From: Pseudomonas_T sp032052615
Lineage (GTDB): Bacteria > Pseudomonadota > Gammaproteobacteria > Pseudomonadales > Pseudomonadaceae
Length of the DNA: 64,000 nucleotides
Assembly (NCBI GenBank): GCA_032052615.1
Contig: DAMBWF010000002.1
Span: 547,285-611,284 of the forward strand
Direction of reading: 5' to 3'
Within the stretch, counting starts at the first letter, position 1; each line of letters starts with the position of its first letter. Position numbers and translations under genes: made by a program. This document shows positions 29,025 through 37,340 of the stretch, piece after piece. The notes below the pieces were generated by a model. It saw nothing but the letters and a program-made list of their open reading frames with translations, was not told where the DNA came from and did no database searches.

Positions 29025-30506
29025 ATGTCGGCAAGCTGGGTGCGCGCGTGCGCGCTGGTGGCGATGGGGCTGTTCAGCGCGGCGGCGCTGGGCAAGGACA
29101 AGCAGCCGACGGCGATCGTCATCGGTGGCGGCATGGCCGGGCTGACCGCCGCCTACGAACTGCAGGAGAAGGGCTGGCAAGTCACCCTGCTGGAGGCGCG
29201 GCCGAGCATCGGCGGGCGTTCCGGGCTGGCCACCACCGAGTGGATCGGCAGCCGCCGCTTGCAACCGTCGCTGCACCACTATCTGGACGAGTTCAAGCTG
29301 AAGACCGTGGACGCCCCGGATTATGTGCGGACCCCGGGCTACCTGATCGACGGCCGCTATTTCTCCGAGGACGACCTGCAGAAGCAGTCGCCCGCCGTCG
29401 CCGAGGGCCTCAAGCGCTTCGACAAGAGCCTGGACGACCTGGCCGCTTCCATCGACGACCCGCTCAAGCCCCTGGCCACCACCACCCTGAAATCCCTCGA
29501 TGCCATCAGCGCCAAGCGCTGGTTGGACAAGCTGGCGCTGCCGCCGGTGGCCCGCAACCTGGTGGACCAGCGTATCCGTTCGCGTTACGACGAGCCGTCG
29601 CGCCTCTCGTTGCTCTACCTGGCCCAGCAGGCCCGGGTCTATCGCGGCCTGCCGGACGCCGACATGCGCGCCGCGCGGTTGCCGGGCGGCAGCCCGGTGC
29701 TGGCCCAGGCCTTCGCCGGCAAGCTGAAGACGGTGAAGACCGGCTCCCGCGTCTCCGCCATCGTCCAGGAGAAGGACAAGGCCACGGTGAAGGTCGGCCC
29801 CACCGGCTACAGCGCGGACTACGTGGTGCTCACCGTCCCGCTGGCGGCCCTCGACAAGATCGCCCTGACACCGGCCCTGACGCCCCTGCAGCAAAAGGCC
29901 TTGAAAGACATCAACTACGGCTGGCGCGACCAGATGCTGCTGAAGTTCAAGAAGCCGGTCTGGGGCAAGACCCGCCTGAGCGGCGAGGTCTACAGCGACC
30001 AGGGCCTGGGCATGCTCTGGGCCGAGCCGGCGCTCAAGGGTGGCGCCAACCTGCTGATCAACCTGTCGGGCGACAATGCCCGCCTGATGCAGGCGTTCGG
30101 CGACAAGCAACTGATCGACCAGGTACTGATCCGCTTCGACCGGATCTACCCCGGCGCCCGGGAATTCTTCAACGGCTACGAGCTGCGCCGCTACGGCAAG
30201 GACCCGAGCTTCGGCGGCTCCTACCTGGCCTACGGGCCGGGAGAGATCAGCCTCTACTGGCGGATGTGGGAAAAGCCCCTGGGCCGGGTGATCTTCGCCG
30301 GCGAGCACACCGACGCGCTCTACCCGGGCACCCTGGAGGGCGCCCTGCGCAGCGGCGAGCGGGCGGCCAACCAGGCGCAGACCCTGCTGGCCGGCAAGTC
30401 GGTCGAACTGGTGGACGAGCAGCTCGCCAGCGCGGCGCCCGCCTCGGCGCCGGCCAAGCCTGGCGAGCCGGCCAAGAAAGGTTTCTTCTCCCGTCTGTTC
30501 AACTGA
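29025..30506 (+). CDS. Exported FAD-dependent amine oxidase (PA0421 type)
   Basis: A 493-aa flavoprotein with a signal peptide (about 1-23), then the dinucleotide-binding motif AIVIGGGMAGLTAAYELQ (about 29-46) and the second FAD motif LLEARPSIGGRS (about 54-65). Near the end is VIFAGEHTDALYPGTLEGAL (about 422-441), the amine-oxidase FAD signature. GGGGAG stands 8 nt before ATG 29025. The substrate is unknown; polyamines are one possibility for the family. The C-terminal 40 residues are Ala/Pro/Lys-rich. The gene is divergent from bioA. Confidence 0.85.
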   Translation: MSASWVRACALVAMGLFSAAALGKDKQPTAIVIGGGMAGLTAAYELQEKGWQVTLLEARPSIGGRSGLATTEWIGSRRLQPSLHHYLDEFKLKTVDAPDYVRTPGYLIDGRYFSEDDLQKQSPAVAEGLKRFDKSLDDLAASIDDPLKPLATTTLKSLDAISAKRWLDKLALPPVARNLVDQRIRSRYDEPSRLSLLYLAQQARVYRGLPDADMRAARLPGGSPVLAQAFAGKLKTVKTGSRVSAIVQEKDKATVKVGPTGYSADYVVLTVPLAALDKIALTPALTPLQQKALKDINYGWRDQMLLKFKKPVWGKTRLSGEVYSDQGLGMLWAEPALKGGANLLINLSGDNARLMQAFGDKQLIDQVLIRFDRIYPGAREFFNGYELRRYGKDPSFGGSYLAYGPGEISLYWRMWEKPLGRVIFAGEHTDALYPGTLEGALRSGERAANQAQTLLAGKSVELVDEQLASAAPASAPAKPGEPAKKGFFSRLFN

Positions 30507-30514
30507 TCCTCCCC

Positions 30515-30537
30515 CGCGCCCGAGGCTCTCGGGCGCG
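30515..30537 (+). terminator. Hairpin after the amine oxidase gene
   Basis: The inverted repeat CGCGCCCGAG-GCT-CTCGGGCGCG starts 8 bp after the stop. It is very GC-rich and followed only by ATCTCCCCC, so it is a weak intrinsic terminator. Confidence 0.5.
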
Positions 30538-30579
30538 ATCTCCCCCTAGGGCGCCGCTCGGCGTATCTATCTGTTTGCT

Positions 30580-30618
30580 CGATATTTCAAAGCGAAATTT
30601 TCCGCTTTAATTCGATAG
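30580..30618. promoter_or_regulatory. AT-rich imperfect palindrome upstream of cytochrome b561
   Basis: TCGATATTTCAAAGCG (from 30580) and CGCTTTAATTCGATAG (to 30618) form an imperfect inverted repeat around AAATTTTC in an otherwise GC-rich region, about 50 bp before the start codon. This looks like an operator or promoter region for the b561-yceI pair. No regulator can be named. Confidence 0.4.
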
Positions 30619-30665
30619 TTTTGCCGTTAGTCTTAGCCCCACCTCTCGACGTGGACCGTTTTCTC

Positions 30666-31223
30666 ATGCACTGGCGCAATACTTCTTCCCGCTATGGCCT
30701 TGTCGCGATTCTGCTGCACTGGGGCGTGGCGCTGGCATTCTTCGGCATGTTCGCCCTCGGCCTGTGGATGGTCGGCCAGGACTACTACAGCCCTTGGTAC
30801 CGCACCGCGCCCGAGCTGCACAAGAGCATCGGCCTGGTGCTGCTGGCGGTGATGATCGGCCGCCTGGCCTGGCGCCTCGCCAGCCCGCCGCCGAAGGCCC
30901 TGGTACGGGGCGCGCCGGCGCGCCTGGCGGTCAAGGGCGGCCACGCGCTGCTGTACCTCGGGTTGTTCGCCCTGATGATCTCCGGCTACCTGATCTCCAC
31001 CGCCGACGGACGCGGGATCAGCGTATTCGGCCTGTTCGAGGTGCCGGCGACCCTCACCGGCCTGGCGCACCAGGAAGACGTGGCCGGCAAGGTCCACCTG
31101 TATTTGGCTTGGGCCCTGGTGGCGCTGTCCGCCGCCCATGCCCTGATCGCCTTGAAGCACCATTTCGTCGATCGGGACGCCACCCTGGTACGGATGCTCG
31201 GCCGCGCCGAGCGGGGCGCCTAA
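30666..31223 (+). CDS. Cytochrome b561 family protein
   Basis: A 185-aa inner-membrane protein with four membrane helices and histidines placed as haem ligands: LLHWGVAL (about 18-25), ELHKSIGL (about 50-57), and HLYLAWALVALSAAHALIALKHHF (about 142-165, several His). I chose ATG 30666 (MHWRNTSSRYG) as the usual family start. The family shuttles electrons from the quinone pool. It is followed after 68 bp by a YceI protein; the b561-YceI pairing recurs in many proteobacteria (yceJ-yceI). Confidence 0.88.
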   Translation: MHWRNTSSRYGLVAILLHWGVALAFFGMFALGLWMVGQDYYSPWYRTAPELHKSIGLVLLAVMIGRLAWRLASPPPKALVRGAPARLAVKGGHALLYLGLFALMISGYLISTADGRGISVFGLFEVPATLTGLAHQEDVAGKVHLYLAWALVALSAAHALIALKHHFVDRDATLVRMLGRAERGA

Positions 31224-31291
31224 AGTCCACCGCCGATCAACCGTCGTTTCCGGACGACTCCCGTTTCACCATCCCGTAAGGAGCTCCACCG

Positions 31292-31864
31292 ATGCTGAAG
31301 AAAACCCTCGCCGGCCTCACCCTGGGCGTAGCCTTGTTCGCCGGTCAGGCGATGGCCGCCGACTATCAGATCGACAAGGAAGGTCAGCACGCCTTCGTCA
31401 ACTTCAAGATCAGCCACCTGGGCTATAGCTGGATCTACGGCACCTTCAAGGACTTCGACGGCACCTTCAGCTTCGATGCCGACAAGCCCGAGGCCAGCAA
31501 GGTGAAGGTCACCCTGAAGACCGCCAGCCTCGACACCAACCACGCCGAGCGCGACAAGCACCTGCGTAGCGCCGAGTACCTGAACGTCGAGAAAAACCCG
31601 ACCGCCACCTTCGAGTCCACCGCGGTGAAATCCACCGGCAAGGACACCGCCGACATCACCGGCAACCTGACCTTGAACGGCGTCACCAAACCGCTGCTGA
31701 TCAAGGCCAAGTTCCTCGGCGAGGGCAAGGACCCGTGGGGCGGCTATCGCGCCGGCTTCGAGGGTAACGCCACCCTCAAGCTGGAAGACTTCGGCATGAA
31801 GGGGCCAGGCCCGGCCTCCCAGGAGCTGGAGCTGATCATCACCGTGGAAGGCGTGCGCCAGTAA
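31292..31864 (+). CDS. YceI-family periplasmic protein (PA0423/PasP type)
   Basis: A 190-aa protein with a clear signal peptide (about 1-22, ending AMA) and a lipocalin-like YceI barrel that binds polyisoprenoid or other lipid. Visible motifs are ADYQIDKEGQHAFVNFKISHLGYS (family start), FKDFDGTFSFD, and GNLTLNGVTKPLLIKAKF (about 114-131). The P. aeruginosa protein at this position (PA0423) is secreted and has been reported as a small protease (PasP). A GGAG site precedes the ATG. It forms a likely unit with the cytochrome b561 gene and ends at a strong terminator. Confidence 0.9.
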   Translation: MLKKTLAGLTLGVALFAGQAMAADYQIDKEGQHAFVNFKISHLGYSWIYGTFKDFDGTFSFDADKPEASKVKVTLKTASLDTNHAERDKHLRSAEYLNVEKNPTATFESTAVKSTGKDTADITGNLTLNGVTKPLLIKAKFLGEGKDPWGGYRAGFEGNATLKLEDFGMKGPGPASQELELIITVEGVRQ

Positions 31865-31881
31865 CGCGCTCCACGCAAGAA

Positions 31882-31913
31882 CGAAAACGCCGGCCCGAGG
31901 GTCGGCGTTTTCG
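31882..31913. terminator. Bidirectional terminator between yceI and rhlE
   Basis: CGAAAACGCCG ... CGGCGTTTTCG is a perfect 11-bp inverted repeat with a 10-nt loop, lying between two convergent genes. Confidence 0.88.
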
Positions 31914-31949
31914 TGTCCGGGAAGCGGCGGCGCGAGGCCGCCCTCCAGC

Positions 31950-33728
31950 TCAGCGGTTGCGGGTCAGCAGGGCCGGCTTTTCGCCGCGCGGCTTGCTGTT
32001 CTGCAACTGGTCGAGTTGCTCCGCGGTGGGGAAGCGGTCGCGGGATTCCTTGTGGATGATTTTCGGCTGCGGCTTGCCACGGGTGTCCTGCACGGCCGGC
32101 GCGTTGCGCTCGGCCTCGCGGCGGGAACCTCCCGCGCCGTTGCTCCGGGGCTGGCCGTTGCGCGGCGCGCCGCTGCGGGCTCCGCCCTTACCACCCTGGC
32201 CTTGGCCCGCCTGGCGCGGCTTGCCCTGGCCCGCCCCGGCGCCGCCGGTACGGCGTGCCCCGCGTCCCGGGCTGGCCGGTTGCGGCGGCACGTAATCGGC
32301 GCGATTGCCGAAATTGTCGTACTCGTCGTCGAGGAATTCTTCCGGGTCGCGGTCCGGCGGCGGAATCAGCGGCGTATGGGCATCCCGTGGCTTGGGCGTG
32401 GCCTTGGCGTCGCGGGGACCCTTGGCGTTGCGGGTCGGTTGGCGCTCACCCTTGGGACGGTCGCCTTCGCCGGCTTTCTTCTTCCGCCCGCGACCCTCGC
32501 CGCTCTCGGCGTTGCGGGGGGCACGGCCCTGGCGCGGGGGCTGCGGAGCGCGGACCTCGGGCTTCTCCGCCTCGACGGTGCTGGCGTCGAAACCTTGGAA
32601 ATCGCCGTCGGGGATGCGCTGCTTGGTCAGGCGCTCGATGGCCTTGAGCAGCTTCTCTTCGTCCGGCGCCACCAGGGAAATCGCCTCGCCGCTACGGCCG
32701 GCGCGACCGGTGCGGCCGATCCGGTGCACATAGTCTTCCTCGACGTTGGGCAGCTCGAAGTTGACCACATGGGGCAACTGGTCGATGTCCAGGCCGCGGG
32801 CGGCGATGTCGGTGGCCACCAGAATACGGACGGTGTTGGCCTTGAAGTCCGCCAGGGCCTTGGTCCGCGCGTTCTGGCTCTTGTTGCCGTGGATCGCGGC
32901 GGCCGACAAGCCATGCTTATCGAGGTATTCGGCCAGGCGGTTGGCGCCATGCTTGGTGCGGGTGAAGACCAGGACCTGTTCCCAGGCGCCCTGGGTGATC
33001 AGGTGGGCCAACAGGGCGCGCTTGTGGCTGGCCTGCAGGCGGAAGACCCGTTGCTCGATGCGTTCCACCGTGGTGTTCGGCGGGGTCACCTCGATCCGCT
33101 CCGGATCGTGCAGCAGCTTGTTGGCCAGCTCGGTGATGTCCTTGGAGAAGGTGGCGGAGAACAACAGGTTCTGCCGCTGGGCCGGCAGCTTGGCCAGGAC
33201 CTTCTTCACGTCGTGGATGAAGCCCATGTCGAGCATCCGGTCGGCTTCGTCGAGGACCAGGATTTCCACGTGGGACAGGTCGACCGCCTTCTGGTTGGCC
33301 AGGTCGAGCAGCCGGCCGGGGCAGGCCACCAGGACATCGACGCCCTTGGCCAGGGCCTGGACCTGGGGATTCATGCCGACACCGCCGAAGATGCAGGCGC
33401 TGACCAAGGGCAGGTCGCGGGCATAGAGGCGGAAGCTGTCGTGGACCTGGGCGGCCAGTTCGCGGGTGGGAGTCAGGACCAGCACCCGGGGCTGGCGCGG
33501 CCCGTGGCGGCGGGACTTGTCGGGGTGGCCGCCGGGGAAGAGGATTTCGAGGACGGGCAGGGCGAAGCCGCCGGTCTTGCCTGTGCCCGTCTGGGCGGCG
33601 ACCATCAGGTCGCGACCTTGCAACACGGCGGGAATCGCCCGCTGTTGCACCGGAGTGGGCTGGGTGTAGCCGGCGGCCTCGACGGCGCGGGCTAAAGCCT
33701 CGGAGAGACCGAGGGAAGCAAAGGACAT
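31950..33728 (-). CDS. rhlE: DEAD-box ATP-dependent RNA helicase (RhlE type)
   Basis: A 592-aa RNA helicase. The motifs appear in order: Q motif (TQPTPVQQRAIP, about 21-32), AQTGTGKT (about 45-52), PTRELAAQ, VDVLVACPGRLLDL, LVLDEADRMLDMG (about 155-167), SATFS, then TDIAARGLDIDQLPHVVNFE and HRIGRTGRAGRSG (about 331-343). From about 385 the tail is basic, low-complexity, Arg/Gly/Lys/Pro-rich and probably disordered RNA-binding sequence, as in RhlE proteins. PAO1 has mexR-mexAB-oprM just upstream of this helicase on the yceI side; here yceI is the direct neighbour. Confidence 0.92.
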   Translation of the reverse strand: MSFASLGLSEALARAVEAAGYTQPTPVQQRAIPAVLQGRDLMVAAQTGTGKTGGFALPVLEILFPGGHPDKSRRHGPRQPRVLVLTPTRELAAQVHDSFRLYARDLPLVSACIFGGVGMNPQVQALAKGVDVLVACPGRLLDLANQKAVDLSHVEILVLDEADRMLDMGFIHDVKKVLAKLPAQRQNLLFSATFSKDITELANKLLHDPERIEVTPPNTTVERIEQRVFRLQASHKRALLAHLITQGAWEQVLVFTRTKHGANRLAEYLDKHGLSAAAIHGNKSQNARTKALADFKANTVRILVATDIAARGLDIDQLPHVVNFELPNVEEDYVHRIGRTGRAGRSGEAISLVAPDEEKLLKAIERLTKQRIPDGDFQGFDASTVEAEKPEVRAPQPPRQGRAPRNAESGEGRGRKKKAGEGDRPKGERQPTRNAKGPRDAKATPKPRDAHTPLIPPPDRDPEEFLDDEYDNFGNRADYVPPQPASPGRGARRTGGAGAGQGKPRQAGQGQGGKGGARSGAPRNGQPRSNGAGGSRREAERNAPAVQDTRGKPQPKIIHKESRDRFPTAEQLDQLQNSKPRGEKPALLTRNR

Positions 33729-33994
33729 GAGAGATCCTGTCTAGTGGGGGCTGGGCCCGATGGAATCGGCCTGGCTCGAATCGCCGGTCGCGAAGCGCTC
33801 CGTGGAGGAGGCTCGCCGGGAGGCGATCCCGTCCGGTCCCGCTGGGCCGAGAGGGGCCGAGCGTCCGGGCGTAAGCCTGGCGGGAGCGCCGAGTATAACA
33901 GAGGCGGGCGCGAGCGCCGCTACCCCCGCTCGACGGTTGAACGGCCTGTGGCGAGCATGCCGGCGCGAGGCGAAAAGCCCCTGCGCCGGCCCGC

Positions 33995-34843
33995 TCACCG
34001 GGACAGTCCGAGGTTGTCCCACAGCGCCAGGCTCGGTTCGGCCTGGTTGAGGGTATAAAAGTGCAGGCCCGGCGCGCCGCCGGCGAGCAGGCGTTCGCAC
34101 AGGCGCGTCATCACCTGCTCGCCGAAGGCCACGATGCTCGCGCTGTCGTCGCCGTAGGCTTCCAGTTGCTTGCGCATCCAGCGCGGGATTTCCGTGCCGC
34201 AGGCGTCGGAGAAGCGCGCCAGCTTGCTGTAGTTGGTGATCGGCATGATGCCGGGGATGATCGGAATCTCCACCCCCAATGCCCGCACTCGCTCCACGAA
34301 GTAGAAGTAGCTGTCGGCGTTGAAGAAGTACTGGGTGATGGCGCTGTCGGCACCGGCCTGGACCTTGCGCACGAAGTTGGCCAGGTCGGCGTCGAAGTTG
34401 CGGGCCTGGGGATGGGTCTCCGGGTAGGCCGCGACTTCGATGCGGAAATGCCCGCCGGTCTCGGCGCGGATGAACTCCACCAGTTCGTTGGCGTAGCGCA
34501 ACTCGCCGCTGGCCATGCCCATGCCCGAGGGCAGGTCGCCGCGCAGGGCGACGATGCGGCGGATGCCGGCCTCGCGGTAGCGGTGCAGCAGGGCGCTCAG
34601 TTCGGCCCGGCTGTCGCCGACGCAGGACAGGTGCGGTGCTGTCTCGACCTTCACCTGCTGGTCCAGTTGCAGCACGGTGTCCAGGGTCCGGTCGCGGGTG
34701 GAGCCGCCCGCGCCGTAAGTGCAGGAGAAGAAATGAGGGTGTTTCGCCGCCAGTTGGCGAGCGGTGGCCAGCAGCTTGTCGTGGCCGGCTTCGGTCTTGG
34801 CGGGGAAGAACTCGAAGCTGAAGCTACGTTCGTTCTGACTCAT
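33995..34843 (-). CDS. metF: 5,10-methylenetetrahydrofolate reductase
   Basis: A 282-aa flavoenzyme that supplies methyl-THF for methionine synthesis. ATG 34843 gives MSQNERSFSFEFFPAKTEAG, the usual MetF N-terminus with the catalytic Glu in FEFFPAK. Other motifs are FFSCTYGAGGSTRDRTLD (about 40-57), ALRGDLPSG (about 101-109) and ITQYFFNADSYF (about 165-176). It is the last gene of a minus-strand methionine-cycle group (ahcY, HD hydrolase, metF). Confidence 0.95.
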   Translation of the reverse strand: MSQNERSFSFEFFPAKTEAGHDKLLATARQLAAKHPHFFSCTYGAGGSTRDRTLDTVLQLDQQVKVETAPHLSCVGDSRAELSALLHRYREAGIRRIVALRGDLPSGMGMASGELRYANELVEFIRAETGGHFRIEVAAYPETHPQARNFDADLANFVRKVQAGADSAITQYFFNADSYFYFVERVRALGVEIPIIPGIMPITNYSKLARFSDACGTEIPRWMRKQLEAYGDDSASIVAFGEQVMTRLCERLLAGGAPGLHFYTLNQAEPSLALWDNLGLSR

Positions 34844-34896
34844 GGTCGTTCCTTCGGCACTGCGTCGACGCGCAGCGGCCGGGCTAGGCCGTCGTT

Positions 34897-35427
34897 TCAG
34901 AAGTAACGGCGATAATTGTCTATCTTCGCGTGCAGTCGCTCGGCGCTGGGCTCGTGCGCATGGCCGAGAGCGGCCAGGATGCGCTGGGACTCCACGTGAT
35001 AGTCGGCGATCTTGTTCCGCGCCCAGGTCGAGGGTGGCGGTTGCAGGTTGGTGATGCGGTCGCACAGTTTGACGATCGCGTACTGCGGCGCGCCGCTGGC
35101 CAGGCGTTCGAGGTAGGCCCCCAAGGGCAGCTTGGCGCCTTCCACGACCTTGCTCAGGCGCTGGGCGCCCGTGGCGACGAACTCGCCGAAGCGCGATTGC
35201 AGGTCCTCGAAGGGCACCGAGGTGTCTTCGAGAACGTCATGCAGCAGTGCGACCTGGACGGTTTCCGCCAGGCGTTCGATAGGCGCTTCGCGGTCGGCCG
35301 CCATGACTTCGTTGGCCACCATGGCCAGGTGAACCGCGTAGGGCAGCGTCGAGGCGGTCAGCGTCTGTCCGGCGTGAGCGCCGGCGGCGAAGAGCCAGGC
35401 CCGGTTGTAACTATCCTGCAGATTCAT
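34897..35427 (-). CDS. Small HD-domain hydrolase, MESH1/SpoT-hydrolase-like
   Basis: A 176-aa protein resembling the hydrolase half of RelA/SpoT. It has AWLFAAGAHAGQ (about 8-19), a P-Y-x-x-H motif (LPYAVHLAMVANEV), the HD motif in VQVALLHDVLEDTSVPFEDL (about 59-78), a FGEFVATGAQRLSKV stretch, and a late VKLCDRITNLQ (about 120-130). Size and motif order match small alarmone hydrolases, which cleave (p)ppGpp or, in MESH1, NADPH. The start is uncertain: ATG 35427 (MNLQDSYNRAW) begins the conserved part, but an in-frame ATG at 35493 overlaps the ahcY stop (TGATG) and would add 22 residues. I infer hydrolase activity; the substrate is unknown. Confidence 0.8.
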   Translation of the reverse strand: MNLQDSYNRAWLFAAGAHAGQTLTASTLPYAVHLAMVANEVMAADREAPIERLAETVQVALLHDVLEDTSVPFEDLQSRFGEFVATGAQRLSKVVEGAKLPLGAYLERLASGAPQYAIVKLCDRITNLQPPPSTWARNKIADYHVESQRILAALGHAHEPSAERLHAKIDNYRRYF

Positions 35428-35492
35428 GGGCGAATCCGTGCTCGGCATCCGGATGAGGTCAGGGCAGACGATCGCTCGCCCGCCCTGGCGCA

Positions 35493-36902
35493 TCAGTAGC
35501 GGTAGGTGTCCGGCTTGAAGGGGCCTTCCACGGTCACGCCGATGTACTCGGCCTGTTTCGGCGTCAGTTGGGTGACGACCCCGCCGAAGCCCTTGACCAT
35601 CTCCAGCGCCACTTCCTCGTCGAGCTTCTTCGGCAGCACCATCACGGTGACGTTCTTGCTCTTCTCCACCACCGGCAGGTCGGCGAACCTGCCGTTGTAC
35701 AGGTGGATCTGCGCCAGCACCTGGTTGGCGAAGGAGCCGTCCATGATCCGGCTGGGGTGGCCGGTGGCGTTGCCCAGGTTCACCAGGCGGCCCTCGGCCA
35801 GCAGGATCAGGTAGTCGTCGTTGTGCGGGTCGAAGCCGTCCTTGCCGGTGCGGTGGACCTTGTGCACCTGGGGCTTGACCTCTTCCCAGGCCCAGTGGGC
35901 GCGCATGAAGGCGGTGTCGATCTCATTGTCGAAGTGGCCGATGTTGCAGACCACCGCGCGTTTCTTCAGCGCCTTGAGCATGCCGGCGTCGCAGACGTTG
36001 GCGTTGCCGGTGGTGGTGACGATCAGGTCGATCTTGCCCAGCATCGCGGTGTCGATGCAGCCGTCGGTGCCGTCGTTGAGGCCGTTCTTGTAGGGGGAAA
36101 CGACTTCATAGCCGTCCATGCAGGCCTGCATGGCGCAGATCGGGTCGACTTCCGAGACCTTGACGATCATGCCTTCCTGACGCAGCGAGGCGGCCGAGCC
36201 CTTGCCCACGTCGCCGTAGCCGATCACCAGGGCCTGCTTGCCCGACAGCAGGTGGTCGGTGCCGCGCTTGATGGCGTCGTTGAGGCTGTGACGGCAGCCG
36301 TACTTGTTGTCGTTCTTGCTCTTGGTGACCGAGTCGTTGACGTTGATCGCCGGGATTTTCAGGGTGCCTTTCTTCAGCATGTCCTGCAGGCGATGCACGC
36401 CGGTGGTGGTTTCCTCGGTGACCCCGTGGACCTTCTCCAGCACCTGCGGGTATTTGTCGTGGAGAATCTGGGTCAAGTCGCCGCCGTCGTCGAGGATCAT
36501 GTTGGCGTCCCAGGGCTGGCCATCCTTGAGGATGGTCTGCTCGATGCACCACTCGTATTCCTGCTCGGTCTCGCCCTTCCAGGCGAACACCGGAATGCCG
36601 GCGGCGGCGATGGCGGCGGCGGCTTGGTCCTGGGTGGAGAAGATGTTGCAGGAGGACCAGCGGACCTCGGCGCCCAGGGCGACCAGGGTCTCGATCAGCA
36701 CGGCGGTCTGGATGGTCATGTGGATGCAACCGAGGATCTTCGCGCCCTTCAACGGCTGCTCGCCGGCGTACTTGCGGCGCAAGCCCATCAGGGCGGGCAT
36801 TTCCGACTCGGCGATGATGATTTCGCGGCGGCCCCAGTCGGCCAGGGAAATGTCGGCGACCTTGTAATCGTTGAAACCGGCGGGCGTCATGACAGCGCTC
36901 AT
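35493..36902 (-). CDS. ahcY: S-adenosylhomocysteine hydrolase
   Basis: A 469-aa enzyme that splits S-adenosylhomocysteine (SAH) into homocysteine and adenosine (sahH in Pseudomonas). It starts MSAVMTPAGFNDYKVADISLADWGRREI. Motifs include GCIHMTIQTAVLIETL (about 52-67), the NAD-binding loop VIGYGDVGKGSA (about 260-271), NIGHFDNEID (about 345-354) and the C-terminal KPDTYRY, whose Lys/Tyr reach the neighbouring subunit. The mRNA leader carries a SAH riboswitch. It is followed by the HD hydrolase and metF. Confidence 0.96.
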   Translation of the reverse strand: MSAVMTPAGFNDYKVADISLADWGRREIIIAESEMPALMGLRRKYAGEQPLKGAKILGCIHMTIQTAVLIETLVALGAEVRWSSCNIFSTQDQAAAAIAAAGIPVFAWKGETEQEYEWCIEQTILKDGQPWDANMILDDGGDLTQILHDKYPQVLEKVHGVTEETTTGVHRLQDMLKKGTLKIPAINVNDSVTKSKNDNKYGCRHSLNDAIKRGTDHLLSGKQALVIGYGDVGKGSAASLRQEGMIVKVSEVDPICAMQACMDGYEVVSPYKNGLNDGTDGCIDTAMLGKIDLIVTTTGNANVCDAGMLKALKKRAVVCNIGHFDNEIDTAFMRAHWAWEEVKPQVHKVHRTGKDGFDPHNDDYLILLAEGRLVNLGNATGHPSRIMDGSFANQVLAQIHLYNGRFADLPVVEKSKNVTVMVLPKKLDEEVALEMVKGFGGVVTQLTPKQAEYIGVTVEGPFKPDTYRY

Positions 36903-36930
36903 CGAAGCGTTCTCCATTCGTGGTGTGCGA

Positions 36931-37041
36931 ATGGGCGCCGTTGATGCGTTTACAGGGCCTCGATGGCCACTGTGGGGACGCGCTCCCTTCCGAGCCTGAC
37001 GGGCGCGTCGACGACGGCCCGCTGCAGCGCCCCTCGGACGG
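36931..37041 (-). promoter_or_regulatory. SAH riboswitch (ahcY leader)
   Basis: Read on the minus strand, the leader contains TCCGAGGGGCGCTGCAGCGG (37037-37018), a variable hairpin, then GTCAGGCTCGGA (closing helix P1: TCCGAG with CTCGGA), and finally ACGGCGCCCAT (36941-36931). The GGCGCCC of the last segment can pair with GGGGCGC of the first as a pseudoknot. This layout and the conserved GAGG-GCGCTGC and AGGCTCGG blocks match the SAH riboswitch class found upstream of ahcY in beta/gammaproteobacteria. It should turn expression on when SAH accumulates. The ahcY start lies 28 bp downstream, with GGAG in between. Confidence 0.85.
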
Positions 37042-37083
37042 GTGGCGGGGGGCGATCGGGGAGATCGCCCGTGTAGCCGGGCG

Positions 37084-37112
37084 AGTATAGCCCGCTCGTT
37101 GGGACAGCCCAA
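37084..37112 (-). promoter_or_regulatory. Sigma-70 promoter of the ahcY operon
   Basis: On the minus strand, TTGGGC (37112-37107) and TATACT (37089-37084) are separated by exactly 17 bp. Transcription would begin near 37077, about 40 nt before the riboswitch. Confidence 0.7.
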
Positions 37113-37340
37113 GCCTTCCGTCGCCACATGTCCGTAGGGCGGGAGCGACCGGCCACCGGGCACCGCCTCGCGGCGCGCGACCGGAACGAAGGCCCATCGA
37201 CATGTGGGGTGACACGGCGCGAGGGCGCGCATGCCGGGGCGATGTCGACGGTCGAGTGCGGCAAAGCGTCGCGTGGGTTGGTATTTGTCCGACGCCTGCG
37301 GATACTGGCCGCGCCTTGTCTTCCGGGATGCGAATCGCCC

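Noticed and set aside
28905..30308. Minus-strand extension of bioA to a 936-aa protein
   Set aside because: The extra N-terminal part is shadow sequence of the amine oxidase gene; BioA begins at 28904 with its usual sequence.
34843..35065. Longer metF start
   Set aside because: The upstream residues are low-complexity, and MetF proteins begin near ATG 34843.
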